Source: Chelonoidis abingdonii (lineage: Eukaryota > Chordata > Testudines > Testudinidae). From it: a stretch of DNA of 64,000 nucleotides. The stretch is from assembly GCF_003597395.2 (NCBI RefSeq), contig NC_133771.1:59319572-59383571 (forward strand), in the 5' to 3' direction. The position numbers and the translations under genes are program-made. Numbering within the stretch: position 1 is the first letter of the stretch; the number at the start of each line of letters is the position of its first letter. The notes under the pieces were generated by a model, which saw only the letters and a list, made by a program, of their open reading frames with translations, searched no databases and was not told where the DNA came from. This document shows, in pieces, positions 1 through 12,269 of the stretch.

Positions 1-224
1 AAGCAGAGGTACTTTTGGAAGTCTGCACATGATTTTCACCTACTTTTGGCAAAAAAGAGCTATTACTTTATGTAATGCCTTTATATGCTGACAGTCAAAC
101 TTTGCCATCATGTATATGAGTGTAAAGCTGAAATAACTCCAGTGAAGTTAATGGAGTTATATCAGCTTTATACTGATATAGCTGTGGGCAGATTTGGCCT
201 CATGAGTGTATTCTAATTTGTGTA

Positions 225-412
225 ATAAGCTTTTATATCACGCTTTTCATCCTTAGCTCTCAGAGCGCTTTACAAAGTGTGTTTTACAGATGGGGAAACT
301 GAGGGGAAGTGATTTGCCCAAGCTCTCACCAAAAACCAGTGGTGGGGCCAGGAACTGAACCCAGGTCTTCAGAGTCCTAGGCCATTAGGTCACATTGCTT
401 CCTGCTGACTGG
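225..412 (-). repeat. MIR/CORE-SINE-like element, antisense
   Basis: The read-through shows the typical antisense MIR order: a stretch near 283-306 reading 'acagatggggaaactgag', then 'tgatttgcccaagctctcac', then an 'aactgaacccaggtcttcag' block. This matches my memory of the MIR/CORE-SINE consensus in order and spacing. The ends are approximate and the copy is diverged, so it is old. Confidence 0.7.
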
Positions 413-1438
413 GTATATTCTATTATTATTTTACAGCTGTCTAGAAATGGTTGATGTAGAAAGGACATGTACAATCCTGGAGCCTTAAAATTCCACTTCT
501 TCTAAAACAATAAGCATTTTTTCCTTACAGGAACTCAGTGTTATTAAACAGAGTTCTCCTGGTACTGTTGGTGGAATGTAAGACTCTGGAACTGTACATA
601 CAAACATTCATGGAAATAATTTCTTCATCAGAAGCTTGTCTCTGCAGGAGAGAGAGCTTTCTCAATGACTGGTCCAAGACTTGTGGCATGAGCTAAGAAC
701 CACCACAAACCTTGTCACTTTCTGTTCCAAGTGCAAGGATCACATCTTCTAACTTGCCTTCACCAGTACAAACGCACAGCAGCATAAACATATAATTAAA
801 AAAACAACCAAAAACTGCTCAGACAGTTTATCCTTGGGAAGGGGTGCAGAGAGAGAGAATGAAGCACAACTGACAGATGCTGATTTCACCACTTACTGAC
901 CTTTTGGAAGGGACTCAGCTACCAGTGATAAGAACCTTAATAGAATACAGCAGAGAAAGCACTCTCTACCAAACTTTAGTGGTTCACTTCTTGAACGATT
1001 GATCTTGGAAATACCACATGCCAATTTCTGCAGTTTTTGTGCACATTTATTTTAGGCCTTAACAGATTAAACCTAAGTATTTATGGGCTCACAATCAAAT
1101 AAAATTTGAATCTGGCTGGCAGAGATCTGCCTGGGGGAATCAGAAGAGAAAGGAGTTTGGCTCGGTGGCTGGGGGAGAGGGGGCAGGGGTTAAAAGATAT
1201 GAGGTTTAGAACTGTTTGGGAATTCTTTGATTAAACTTTTTTGTCAGAAAATGCTGGTTGGTTAAAACCAAAACTTTTTGTGAGAATGTACCGGTTTCAG
1301 CTGAACTTTCATTAGGATTGCTCAGATCCAGGAAGTAATTTTTGGTCAAAATCAGAAAAAGAGAGTAAAATCTATCCCAGGACACTCACTTCGGCTATGA
1401 GAGATCCATCCTAGGTTCATACCAGTGACTTGAACGTG

Positions 1439-1750
1439 CAGGGGCGGCTCCAGGCCCCAGCACGCCAAGCACATGCTTGGGGCAGGAAGCCACGGGGGGC
1501 GCTCTGCCGGCACCATGAGGGCAGCAGGCAGGCTGCCTACGGAGGGTCTGCTGGTCCCACGGCTTCGGTGGACCTCCCGCAGGCGTTCCTGTGGAGGGTC
1601 CACTGGTCCCACGGCTTCCGCGGACCTCCTGCAGGCGTGCCTGCGGGAGGTCTGCCGAAGCTGCAGGACCAGCAGACCCTCCGCAGGCAAACTGCCGAAG
1701 GCAGCCTGCCTGCCGTGCTTGGGGCGCCAAAATCCCTAGAGCTGCCCCTG
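1439..1750. mobile_element. GC-rich non-autonomous hAT MITE with internal repeats
   Basis: The ends are inverted ('caggggcggctc' left, 'gagctgcccctg' right). The flanking 8-mers tgaacgtg and tgactgtg agree at 6 of 8 bases, as expected for an aged hAT target duplication. The centre holds about three degenerate copies of a unit around 'ggtctgctggtcccacggct' and 'ggacctcccgcaggcg', partly in inverted order, making it far more GC- and CpG-rich than the flanks. Several open frames cross it on both strands, but they result from low stop-codon density. A second copy lies at 16146-16406. Confidence 0.75.
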
Positions 1751-3536
1751 TGACTGTGGGTCTCCTGACCGCTAGGCTATTGGCTATTTTGGCCTGGGTG
1801 TGTGTCTCTTTTGGGTTTTTCTGCAAAAATCTTAGATAAGTCTCAGTTTCATTCTGATGGGAAGAATGTTGAAGTCACAAAAAATATTATGAGATTAGAA
1901 AACCATTTGCTGACCAGTTCTAATGAGTCAGACCAAGGGTCGTAGATCTGACTGAAGTGCAGAGGTGTTCTGGTGGTTCATATATGTGTGTTTAAATGGG
2001 CAAGAAAGTCTAAGAGAAGAGGGGTAGAGGATTAGGTGGGGCTTTACCTACGCACCTGGCAGCTTCATCTCCAGTTTATCCTCCTTTCAACACTTCAAGT
2101 TTCCCTGCAATTTCTCTGAGCCAGGGAACTCTGCTAATCCCATTAAAGCCCATAGCTTCTGTGGAAAGCCTGTCCCATTGATCTCTTCCTGCCCTGGTCT
2201 CTGGACTTACAACTCCTTCATCTTGATTAAGGGATGCCACAACTCTCCTTCATGGGCTGTCCCATTCAGACAGGTTTCCCCAGCCACCACTCTCTGTTCT
2301 GGTCTAGTGCCCATCCCTGGGAGCAGACTCTCTCCTGAACTGATAATCCCCTATAATTCTCCTCTCCAGGCTGTCTTCCCCTCTCTGTTCCTGAGAGTCA
2401 CCAGCTAGGTTTTACCATGTTAAGATGGTAACTACCTGATTAACATATGACCCCATTCCCCAGCTAGGCTGCTGCTCCTTTTTATAGCGGTTTCCTTAAA
2501 AGTGCCATGTCATGGAATAAGGGTTGGCTGGCCTCAGGTTCCAGTACCCCTTAAATGAGACATACCACCCTGCTACAGTGTACCACTTCTAACAAGCTCA
2601 TGTACCACAGCAAGGCAGCCTCTGCTCTATATAATGCACCAGCTTTCTGTTATATAAATTCATGTGTGTATTATTAGCTCATGAGTTAAAGGCAGAAAAA
2701 CAGAATGAAAACCTTCCATCCCTTGCAATTTTACTTGAAATCAACATAACCTAACTTTTTGGCTCTTATCAATATTTTAAAACTGCGAACAGTGACTTAG
2801 ATGGCTGAAATGAGCAGTAACAACCAGCATTGTAGTACACCACCAGGGACACAAGGAATGTCGGTCGCTGTAAGTAAGATTCTAACTGGTATTTATTACA
2901 AAAGCGTTATAAAAAGAAAACTGACTCATAAGCTTTGATTAGTTGAAAAAAACAGTTTATATTTTCAAAACAGAGATGGTGGGGCACAAGGGCTTCAATT
3001 CTGCCTGGTCCTTATACAACCTTTACAAAGTGAGGAGGCTCCTTAATCCCTCCTCGCTATGCTCCTGTGTAAGGGCCTTGCAGAATCTGGCCTTAAAAGA
3101 CTACGCATAGGTCATACACTACAGGGTACATGGTGCCTTCTGGGAACTTATGAGGATTATGCTGATAGTTTGCCCTTGATAAGAGGGATAGATTAAAAAG
3201 GGAGAAAAAAAGACAATCCACACTAGGCAATGTGATGGGGTCATCACCACTATATTGTCAGTATGATTTATAGTTTGCACAAAGTACGTCAGTTTGAACA
3301 AAAAATAGTCTTGGAACAAATAGAACCAAACCCAGGATCTGAATCTTTCAAAACTTTGGGGAAGTTTAGATCTGATTTTGCAACCCAGGCCCAGCTCTAG
3401 TCAGAATTCACTTAACAGCAATTCTAACAAAGCCAAGTAAAATAGATCTGTATGCTTAATTTTATAATCTTAAATGGTATAACTGCATAATTAGTGGACT
3501 CAGAATATCCCTCATGTCTATGCTGAAGGTCTACTG

Positions 3537-3845
3537 CAGGGGTCGGCAACCTTTCGGAAGTGGTGTGCCGAGTCTTCATTTATTCACTCTAATTTAAGCT
3601 TTTGCATGCCGGTAATACATTTTAATGTTTTTAGAAAGTCTCTTTCTATAAGTCTATAGTATATAACTAAACTGTTGTATGTAAAGTAAATAATGTTTTT
3701 AAAATGCTTTAAGAAGCATCATTTAAAATTAAATTAAAATGCAGAGCCCCCCGGACCAGTGGCTGGGACCCGGGCACTGTGAATGCCGCTGAAAATCACC
3801 TTGCGTGCAGCCTTCGGCATCTGTGACATAGGTTGCCTACCTCTG
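3537..3845. mobile_element. Non-autonomous hAT MITE with perfect 8-bp TSD
   Basis: The ends 'caggggtcggcaacct' and 'aggttgcctacctctg' are inverted repeats with two mismatches. The 8-mer gtctactg occurs directly on both sides (3529-3536 and 3846-3853). An 8-bp duplication and CAG-type ends are typical of hAT elements. There is no transposase frame; the interior is AT-rich followed by a short GC-rich segment. Confidence 0.88.
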
Positions 3846-4404
3846 GTCTACTGTATTCTAGGTCTAGCATCCTGCCTTTTGCAGCTTTCCAGGTCAGCAG
3901 ACTGGAGATTCTGTAGCATTTACAAATACATTAAAAATTAGGTTTTTATTGAATGAAATCTGAAAGTAAGTAGAATCACTACATGTTAATAAGTGTAATC
4001 ACTTCCCATAGATTTTTTTTATTAAATTTAATTGTTTTTTTTTCTGACATCTCAATTCTAATATTCAGTTTGCTGCAGAATTTTGTATTGAAAATGTATA
4101 ATCTTTACAGAAGTTGTCAGGAGGAAAGAGGTTTTTGGCAGCTGGGTATGGGACAATTGGGGCTTCTGGCACCAAGGGAGGCACTGGGGACGCAATTTGG
4201 GTTTCTGAGATGAGTATTAGTTGGATGTTGAAATGATCAGCTATTATAGTTAAGGGTTGACAATAAAATTAGCATTATCGGCTTTCAAAATTAACACCCT
4301 GTGATGAATGAACTATTGTTTCACACTGTCTACATCCCTGTATTGACTATAGGCTCTTCCCATCTTAAAAGTACTGTTTGCAGCCATAAGGACTAGAAAC
4401 CCAG

Positions 4405-4627
4405 GGCATGTTTACACAGCGATTAAACACCTAGGGCTGGCCCATGTCAGCTGTCTTGGGCTTCAGGACTGAGCGTCCTGAAAAGGGTTAGGTTCCCAGA
4501 GGCAGAATCTGGGCTTCAGCCCAAGCCCGAACACTGCAGCTTTATAGCCCTGCAGTCAGAGCACCACAAGCCCAAATCACCTGACACAGGCCAGCTGCAG
4601 ACGTTTAATTGCTGTGTGGACATAGCC
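4405..4627. mobile_element. Chompy-like (Harbinger-type?) MITE
   Basis: Imperfect inverted ends: 'ggcatgtttacacagc' plus 'gattaaac' on the left, and 'gtttaattgctgtgtggaca' on the right. The interior contains 'gggctggcccatgtcagctg' and 'cacaggccagctgcag', which also mirror each other. The pattern resembles small archosaur/turtle MITEs that I know as Chompy-like, assigned to Harbinger. A target duplication is not clear, so the superfamily is an inference. Confidence 0.6.
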
Positions 4628-5418
4628 ACAGTGTCTGATTTTTTTTTCCTTTTTTCCTAAAGTGAATAGTAGGTGGGTATAAAATCCTTTGCTGATGTGT
4701 GGTGGAGAATTTTGATTTGGTAGCATTTTATACCCACTTTATATAGATTTAAATGACACAAAGCAGTGGAAAATTAGACTCAAGTCCTCGGGTCTGGTGA
4801 AAATGAGCTCAGCACAGGACTCAAGGGAAGGAAGAGCAATAATATGGCTTTATGTCTATTAGATCTGTCACAGCTCTGGGGCTGGCATAAAACTGGTTCA
4901 GCCTGTTATGTCAGCTGGGAATCAGCCTGAGCACAGCAGCTCACTCCTCCAGCCACGCCCTCTAATTTGAGCCACAAGGGGCCAGTCACAGAGTCACAGC
5001 AGTCAAATCCTTAGCTGCCCAGTTAGGCCAGCTTCATGGCCCATTTGCACCAAGCCTCTAGGTTTTGGAGGTTTTATCAATGAAGGCTTGAGTTCTGGAA
5101 CATACATCTGCAAGAGAGGTTGGATTCTTTGGGTTGTTCCATGGCTATGGTTTTGGAGAGTACACAGAGCCCTGGGAATAGATACAGCTGCGTATTTTGA
5201 CATTTGATTATAGTGGAGCAGTTGGGAAACCATAGCTAAGGTTGCATTACCATATTTCAGTTTGATACAGCAGCAGAACGAATATAGTGCATATAACTGT
5301 CACACAGTTTAACATGCTATATGCTTTGTAACACTACTTGTTGTTGCCCCAGTGAAATGAAATAATTTTTTATTTAACTTGATTCTAGCAAATTAAGTTT
5401 CATAAAGCAAAAAACTGA

Positions 5419-5532
5419 CCCCAGTCCTGCAATCAGATCAATGTGGGTGGACTCTTGTGTTGGTTGCTGAGCTCCATTGAAGTCAGTGGGGCTTCATGCA
5501 GAGAAAAGGATCTGCTTGCAGGATTAGGGCCT
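5419..5532. repeat. Short palindromic MITE-like repeat
   Basis: The left arm 'ccccagtcctgcaatcagat' mirrors the right arm around 'ggatctgcttgcaggattag'. The centre contains the 'ccattgaagtcagtggggct' block common in short palindromic repeats of sauropsid genomes. Similar 'tgacttcaatggga' pieces occur near 5824 and 49858. No class can be assigned. Confidence 0.45.
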
Positions 5533-8500
5533 GGACAACTGTCTTCTTGAAGTGGATGGAAGAAGTGGCTCAAAAGAGTGTCAATGTTATTGGGCAGTTA
5601 CGTTGAGACAGACTTAAATAGATGTGCCTCTGTTTATTAGGATCAATTCTCCAAAGCAAAATAGAAGGAAGAAAATCGCAGTCCAGAGAATGGAGCCCGA
5701 TAATTAATAACTTGTGGCCTACCAGTGTAGATACTCCAAGTTTTCTCACAAAGTTTTAAAGACTTTTCTCCTGCATCAAAGTGATGCTAGACACTTGCAC
5801 ATCTGATCTAGACAAAACTTGCATTGACTTCAATGGGAGTTTTGCCTGACTGAGTCTTCCAACAGCTGGCTCTAAATTTGGGGTAGAAGTTAAATTTCCT
5901 TCTAATATCATTTTTACTTCCTCCTGCTCATGAGATAGGAAGTAATAATGGAAATTACAGTAGAATTAAAGAAAGCTTTTTCTCTCTGCTAATATTATCA
6001 CATGGAAAAGTGTAATCATAATGCAGAATTCATAGTTTTGAAAGTGAAAATGCTAATTTATGTTGTATATTGTGGTACATATATTGCATAATATGTATAT
6101 TTTCAAGTTGGAATTTCATGTTATTTAGTACAGGAATACTGTTCCTACCCATAAAGGATCACTTTCAGCAGTGCCTGTAAGAGTAAGTGTGAGGCATATC
6201 TTTATGTTTGTGAATGAATGCCCATACACATTCCACATGAGGGCAAGCATGGAGTCCTACTGCCCAAAAAGCATGTTTCCACTAAGCACATAAAGTTTTC
6301 TACATGAATCTGCAGGGGAATCATTAACCCACCTCCGTTGAATCTGGTGTGTCACATTATTTTTATGACATAGCAGTAAAGCATAGGACTCTTGTGCTGT
6401 GCTGTGAAAATGCAGTTTTTCCAATTAAATAATTAATATTAATTATAATATATTAATAATTAATATTAACTTTTTGAAAAAGGGTGCTTCTTATAGTCCT
6501 GGCTATTTGGCTCTAATAGCTCCATGTGTAGACATGTATGTGCCTGTTGCCTTACACAGGTATATAGAAAAAATTGTCTATGCTTTTCTAGAATGACCTA
6601 CTGTAATGCTGCATCAGAACTCACTGAACAGAGAAGAAAGAACTAAAAATATTTTGTTAATGACAGGTCAGAATAAAATTATCTATCTTACTTCATTTTC
6701 CTGATCCATCACATGGAGGTCCAGAAGCCACATTAGAGCACTGTAATCCTTCATCAGAGTGTGTGTTTGGTTGCCTAACATCTGTGGATTGTTAAGATAA
6801 GTTATTACACAGACCTCTTTAGTTTAGATTGGTTTGGAACACGTCCCAGAATATTCAATCAGGATATAATTCCCGCATGCTGCTAGACTGCTTGCTTCAC
6901 ATACTTCTCTAAAAATGTTTTTCAATAAACAGCTTTCTTACTGAAACTGTTATGTCACCTCAATTTTTTTATTTCCTTCTTAAAGAAAAGCTTTTGTCAT
7001 TTTTCCCTTTGGACTGAATATAGCTCAAGGCAAACATAGCATTTAATATAGCTAAGTCCTGAAGAGAATCCTAAACAGAGATGTAGTGTAGCTTCTTTGT
7101 GAGTATAATGCAGATTTCCTACATATATAATCTGTAGTGCTTGATGTGTATGTTATATCCATGCTGTAGTGTTGAAAGACTGGTGTGGGGATATGTTCTA
7201 TTGTAATTTCACATCTAGTACTTCTCTCTTTTGTATCCTGTATTTATTTCGATGTCTGCTTCTGCCTTAACTACTACCAATTGTTTAGGTTGAATAATTT
7301 TGTCCATAACAAATATTTGCAATAACAAAGTAAAAGGAGATTGGGTAAGTTTGTTAGTAAATTCACAGGAAAAAGTTTATTGCATATCTTTTGATCTTAT
7401 AGGTACACTTAGGTTGTATATATAAGAAATTGTGAATGATATTGTTGACAGAGTTACCAGTTTCACATTTTAAAATGTGTATGTTTGAGAATTTGATTAT
7501 AATTTCCGGCTTATTCTAGTTATCTACAAAATAACTTGTTTTGAATTTTAATTAAAAGAACTCATATCACTCACAACTCACAACAGCTTTTTAAACCTTT
7601 CTGTGAGCTATTGATTTAATAGCTATTGATTTAATAGCTTTTAGCTAATGACTATATACACCTGAGAGCAAGCGAATGAGACATATATATATATTTATTA
7701 CCAGGTCGCTACTGCCTGACTGGTTAGCCATCACATTCAAGTTTATATACACATTTTAAAATGTTTCTTCCTGGTTAATCTAGTCTACATTTTAAACTTA
7801 TTTTGCATGACCACATACTTATTCAGTTCCTCTGTTTCAAAATCAAAATATCCCAGGTGAAGAAAGTAGGACATTATAATATCAAAAGCAGGTTTTTAAA
7901 ATGTCTACCATTTGTTTTAAAGGAGAAGCTGCCATTCCTATTACCTGTGGAAGATTGTTTCTATTTTTAACACAGTATATGTCTGCACCACTGCTGCAGT
8001 AATTGTAACCTTTGATTAGATTCTTTTTTGAAGTAGAGCAATTAAAAATATTTTAATATCTTCCTCGAAAGGGAAAAAAATAGCCTATTTCTGCTGTTGG
8101 ATACAGGCACATTATAGATATGGCTATGGATAAAAAGGATTTTTTTCCTGACATTTTAGTCAACTTGGGTAGAACTTGTATACCATTTGTAAGTTCTGAT
8201 GTATTCTTTATGATCTAATGTGTTAACCCATTTTAGGATCCTTTTAACAAATCTGAATTATGCTTACTGAATAAAATGTCTGAAGATTGTTTTTCTTTGT
8301 GCTATATGAAATGCCTTTGTTGCTGGTATGCAAAGAACTTTTCTTCAGTTCTTGGTATTGTCACAGCCAAAACTCTGTTCTGTTCTGCAGTTTTTCCTGA
8401 AAAATTATGGTTTCTTCAGATCCTTTTTATGTTAAATATTGTGTGGTGTATCTGTACTTTTACACACAGACAATATTTGAAAAATATTTTTCACTTTCTT

Positions 8501-8821
8501 TTTTTTCTTGTTTCACAACTTCATTTATGGTTCTATTCTAGCTGTTATTAAACTTGCATAACTTTTCTTTTTTGCTTCTATTATTGGTTTCCATAATTTC
8601 TTTTCCCCTTTTTTCTTTCTATGTCTGATGAAATTGTCTCTCTTCCCTATTCTCCCCTTTTCCACATGAGTCTTCTTTCTTCAAAGTATCCTCTTCTTTC
8701 CCTAATTATTGTGGGGTTTTTAAAATTTGTATTCACTTTACTTTCCCCATTCAGCTCGCATTTTTCTCTTACCATCTTTTCTCACAGTACCTGCTGGCCC
8801 TCATTCCCTGTAAAACACCTA

Positions 8822-9038
8822 CAGGGCCACCCAGAGGGGGAGGCGAGTAGGGCAATTTGCCCCAGGCCCCTGGCCCCACGAGAGTTTTTCGGGGCCCCTG
8901 GAGCAGGGTCCTTCACTGTGCCGGGTCTTCATGGGTAATTCGGTGGTGGGTCTCGAAGCGGAAGGACCCCCCCACCACCGAAGCAGGGGCCTCCATCGCC
9001 GAAGACCCCAGGCCCCCTGAATCCTCTGGGTGGCCCTG
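8822..9038. mobile_element. Non-autonomous hAT MITE with perfect TIR and TSD
   Basis: The 16-base ends 'cagggccacccagagg' and 'cctctgggtggccctg' are perfect inverted repeats. The 8-mer aacaccta is directly duplicated at 8814-8821 and 9039-9046. The element is GC-rich, has no transposase, and contains an internal inverted block around 'cggtggtggg' and 'cccaccaccg'. The perfect ends and target duplication suggest a fairly recent insertion. Confidence 0.9.
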
Positions 9039-9927
9039 AACACCTATGCTTAGAAAAAGGCCTTATTATGTGTGCTGTGGTTTTCCAGTGCTGCAGTGGA
9101 AAAAGTAACCCATATATGTACACAGTTTAATGGTGACCACCAGAAACTGGAACGCTTGGGCTTTTTTTAGATGTAACTGAGAGATCTAGCACATAGTCAT
9201 CTCTCAATGATGCAGATGTTTGATCTTTAGCTAATAAGGAAGATTTTTCTGGTTTCTTAAAATACTGTACACAATTTTTCATTTCATTATTGTATCTAGT
9301 TACATATCAGTATATTTCTTTAGGCCTGGAGTGTACAACATTGGTAAGTAGTTGTGTTTGGTGTAGTTGAAAGTATTCACAATATGTAATTAATTCATTT
9401 TGAAAAACTGCCTGAGATTTGACATTGTTATGTGGGAAGAAAATATTAAGGAGAAATTCTGTAACAATATGTATTTCTTTAATAGTTCATAGTATCGATT
9501 GGAAGGGAGAAGTTAACTGGCTTGAGTTTTACAATCCCAAGTTCAAGTTCATTTCAGGTCATGTCACTAGTGAACATTAGTTTGATAATCCCATTCTAAT
9601 GTTTGTCCGCACTAAAAAAATCTACTAAACACCAACAACCTGCATAACCCCTCCATACCATTTTGTCAGTCTTTACTCAAAAGAGGCCCAGCACTGAGGT
9701 AACAGATTAAGATTGAGATATACTGACAGAACATTGTGGAAGCACCTGCCTGCAGTATGCTTGGCCCTAGTAGTAGAGTGATTCACACTTTTGTGAGCAT
9801 ACCATGAGCACTGTCATGAGCACAAACTTCATCCAATTAAAAAAATACTATGTATGAAGACTTATAAAACAAGGAAATATATTAGAGTTTAGAGAATACT
9901 TACACAGATCTTTTTATCTTCAACTAG

Positions 9928-10268
9928 GTTATGTGGGTATGCAATTTATGTCGAAAGCAACAAGAAATCTTAACAAAGTCTGGAGCGTGGTTTTTTGGAA
10001 GTGGTCCACAGCCGCCAAGCAGTCAGGATGGAGCACTGAGTGATACAGCTACTGGTGGAAGTTCTGATGCACCTAGAGAAAAGAAAGCAAAGCTTCAGGA
10101 GCGTTCCAGATCTCAGACTCCCTTAAGTACAGCAGCTGCCTCATCACAGGAAATCTCTTCTAGTGTGCAGTCTGACAGGAGGAAAGGAGCAGAATTATCA
10201 CAGCAAGCTATGGGCCTGGAACAAAAGCAAGCTTCATCAAGGTCTAGAAGTGAACCTCCAAGAGAGAG
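9928..10268 (+). CDS. RIMS1: RIMS1 exon: end of zinc finger and Ser/Arg-rich linker
   Basis: This internal exon of RIMS1 encodes part of RIM1, the presynaptic active-zone scaffold that tethers Rab3 vesicles, Munc13 and calcium channels. It opens in phase 0 with a Val codon after a TAG acceptor and reads VMWVCNLCRKQQEILTKSGA. The CxxC in this stretch is the final zinc-binding pair of the RIM N-terminal zinc finger. Then follow a Gly/Pro/Ser stretch (FFGSGPQPPSSQDGALSD), an EKKAKLQERSRSQTPLSTAA block and a final RSRSEPPRE. The donor is AG|GTAATA, leaving two bases of an Arg codon (phase 2). The sequence agrees with RIM1, not RIM2, as I remember both: RIM2 has a different residue run after KSGAWF. 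No frame break is present. The first Met in the exon is internal and not the start of the protein. Confidence 0.93.
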
Positions 10269-12269
10269 GTAATACTTCCTAATTTGTCTTTACACATCCA
10301 TAGCATCTGAACTGCTAGTTAAGCAGCGTTGCACAATAATGTATTTCTGGGAGATTACATCTGTCCCTCATTTGCTTTATGCACTCAAGATCAAAGGTCA
10401 ACTATGTTTATTGACCAGGAAAGTGCAAAAATTCACTAAGGAAAGCACTATCTGGAATATGCAGTGAACTCTATGCAAGTGAAGTTTAAAAATATAGTAA
10501 GACAGTTGCACTTTTGACTTACTAGGAATAAATACCATGTTTGCAAAATCAGACTGATGGTTGGTTTGCTTTGTGTTCACAGAGGGTCTTAAAGCCATTT
10601 CGTAATTAAAAGGACCCTTTCGAAGTTGTTATACCAAAAACTGACCTGACTCAGAACTGTATTTTTTATAATTAGTAAATCAGTCACTGGTGAAGTAATA
10701 AAAAAGAAAAAGACTGGGGATTCTGTTTGATGTGCTCACACTTGCTATGTCTTTCGTAATCTTACCAGTCATCAGAAGTTACTTTGTAATAATTTAAATA
10801 ACACAACAGTATTAAAAATAGGTTGCTTACACATGTAAGATAAACTGTAATTACGTCTAAATATATGTGTTTATTTGCAAGTGAGAATAAGGCCACCCAT
10901 AAACAACTTATAGTATTTAACTTAGTAAATTAATGGTGTGGTATTCTTTGGTTATATGTGTACTGTCATGAATCTGCTGAACCGAAACAGGTCAGCTGAG
11001 AGCAGTGTGATGAATCTGCTGCTGCTCTTTTGGAAGCTAACTAGAAGGAGATAGGGCAACCAGTGGGGAAGCCTTTGTTCTGTGGCAGTAGGGTGCCTGG
11101 CTGGAAACCTGCAAGGATTGCAATGGAAGCACCTTTCCCTGGTGGCTGCTCAGGGGAGGGTTGCTAAGCTGCTTGCAGTCCTGTATTACAAGGAACGTCC
11201 CTTATCTAAATAGAAGATGGCCTGTCCTGTACTAAATCAGTACAGGATGCCTTTTATCCTGTATTTCAATAGCAAGGGACCCGTCCGTACTCAGGGATGC
11301 ATCTTCCACTCCCCTCCCGACTCTGGCCCTTCAGTGCTGCACAGGGAAAGCAGACAGGGACATGCTCAAGGCCGGGATCAGGAGGGGAGTAGAAAGATGC
11401 ACCCATGAGTGTTCGCCCCTGTCATAAATAGATAGCTAAGGGTTAATGTTTCTTTCACCTGTAAAGGGTTAACAAAGAGAACCAAACACCTGACCAGAGG
11501 ACCAATCAGGAAACAGGATTTTTCAAAGCTGAGGGAGGGAATATTTGGGTCTGTGTCTTTTGTCTGGCTCTCAGCTATGGGGGATCTTTCTATCTGTAAG
11601 TTCTAATCTTCAGTTTCAAAGTTGTAAGTACAAAGTAGAAAAACAATGGCTGTTATTGTTTTTCTGTATTTACATGTGTGTAGTTTGCTGGAATGTTTAA
11701 TTGTTTCTTTTTGAATAGGCTGTTTATTCATATTTTTTCTTTTAAGCAAAGCCCTGTGTTATTGTCAACTTGATGAGAGATCTGTTCATGTGTTTTTTCT
11801 TTCTTTTTTATAAAGCTTTCTTTTTAAGACTTGTTTGAGTTTTCTCTCTGGGTGGCTAAGGAACGACAGGGAGGGAAATTCTCTTTGTGTTAGGCCAACG
11901 GAGGGTGAATTCTCGCAGCACAGGAAATTGGGGGAGGGAGAGTAAGGGGAAGAGAGATGAATCTTTTCTGTTTCCTTGTATTTTGGGTTTGTCTCTTTGT
12001 GGAAGAGAGGAGACATGCTTCTTGGTATTGTGATGTAAAGAGGTTGCATAGTAACTCTCAGGTTAGCCCAGAGAGGAAATTCTGGGTGGAGAGAGGTGGG
12101 GGGAATAGTTTATTTCCCTTTGTGGTAAGACTCAAGCCTCTGGTCTTGGGGTCCCCAGGGAGAGTTTTGGGAGACCGGAGTGAGCCAAGACACTGGAAAA
12201 TTTCTTGGTGGTGGCAGCGAGATCAGATCTAAGTCTGTAATTAAGCTTAGGGGTTCATGCTAGCTTTCA

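Larger units (their letters stand above)
1..9927 (+). other. RIMS1: RIMS1 intron (5' end outside window)
   Basis: This stretch ends at a TAG acceptor in front of the first visible RIMS1 exon. I read no coding exon in it; the RIM zinc-finger exons that should come before are not in view. It holds a MIR-like SINE, a GC-rich hAT MITE, a second hAT MITE, a Chompy-like MITE, a small palindromic MITE and a third hAT MITE, listed separately. The spans 420-1438, 1751-3528, 4628-5418 and 5533-8813 are AT-rich intronic sequence in which I see no gene and no other repeat I can name with confidence, apart from an AT-rich palindromic run near 6425-6470 and an AT dinucleotide run near 7684. Confidence 0.75.

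Noticed and set aside
9928..10268. Possible assignment to RIMS2
   Set aside because: After KSGAWF the sequence follows the RIM1 pattern (FGSGPQ..., QERSRSQTPLSTAA); RIM2 as I remember it differs here.
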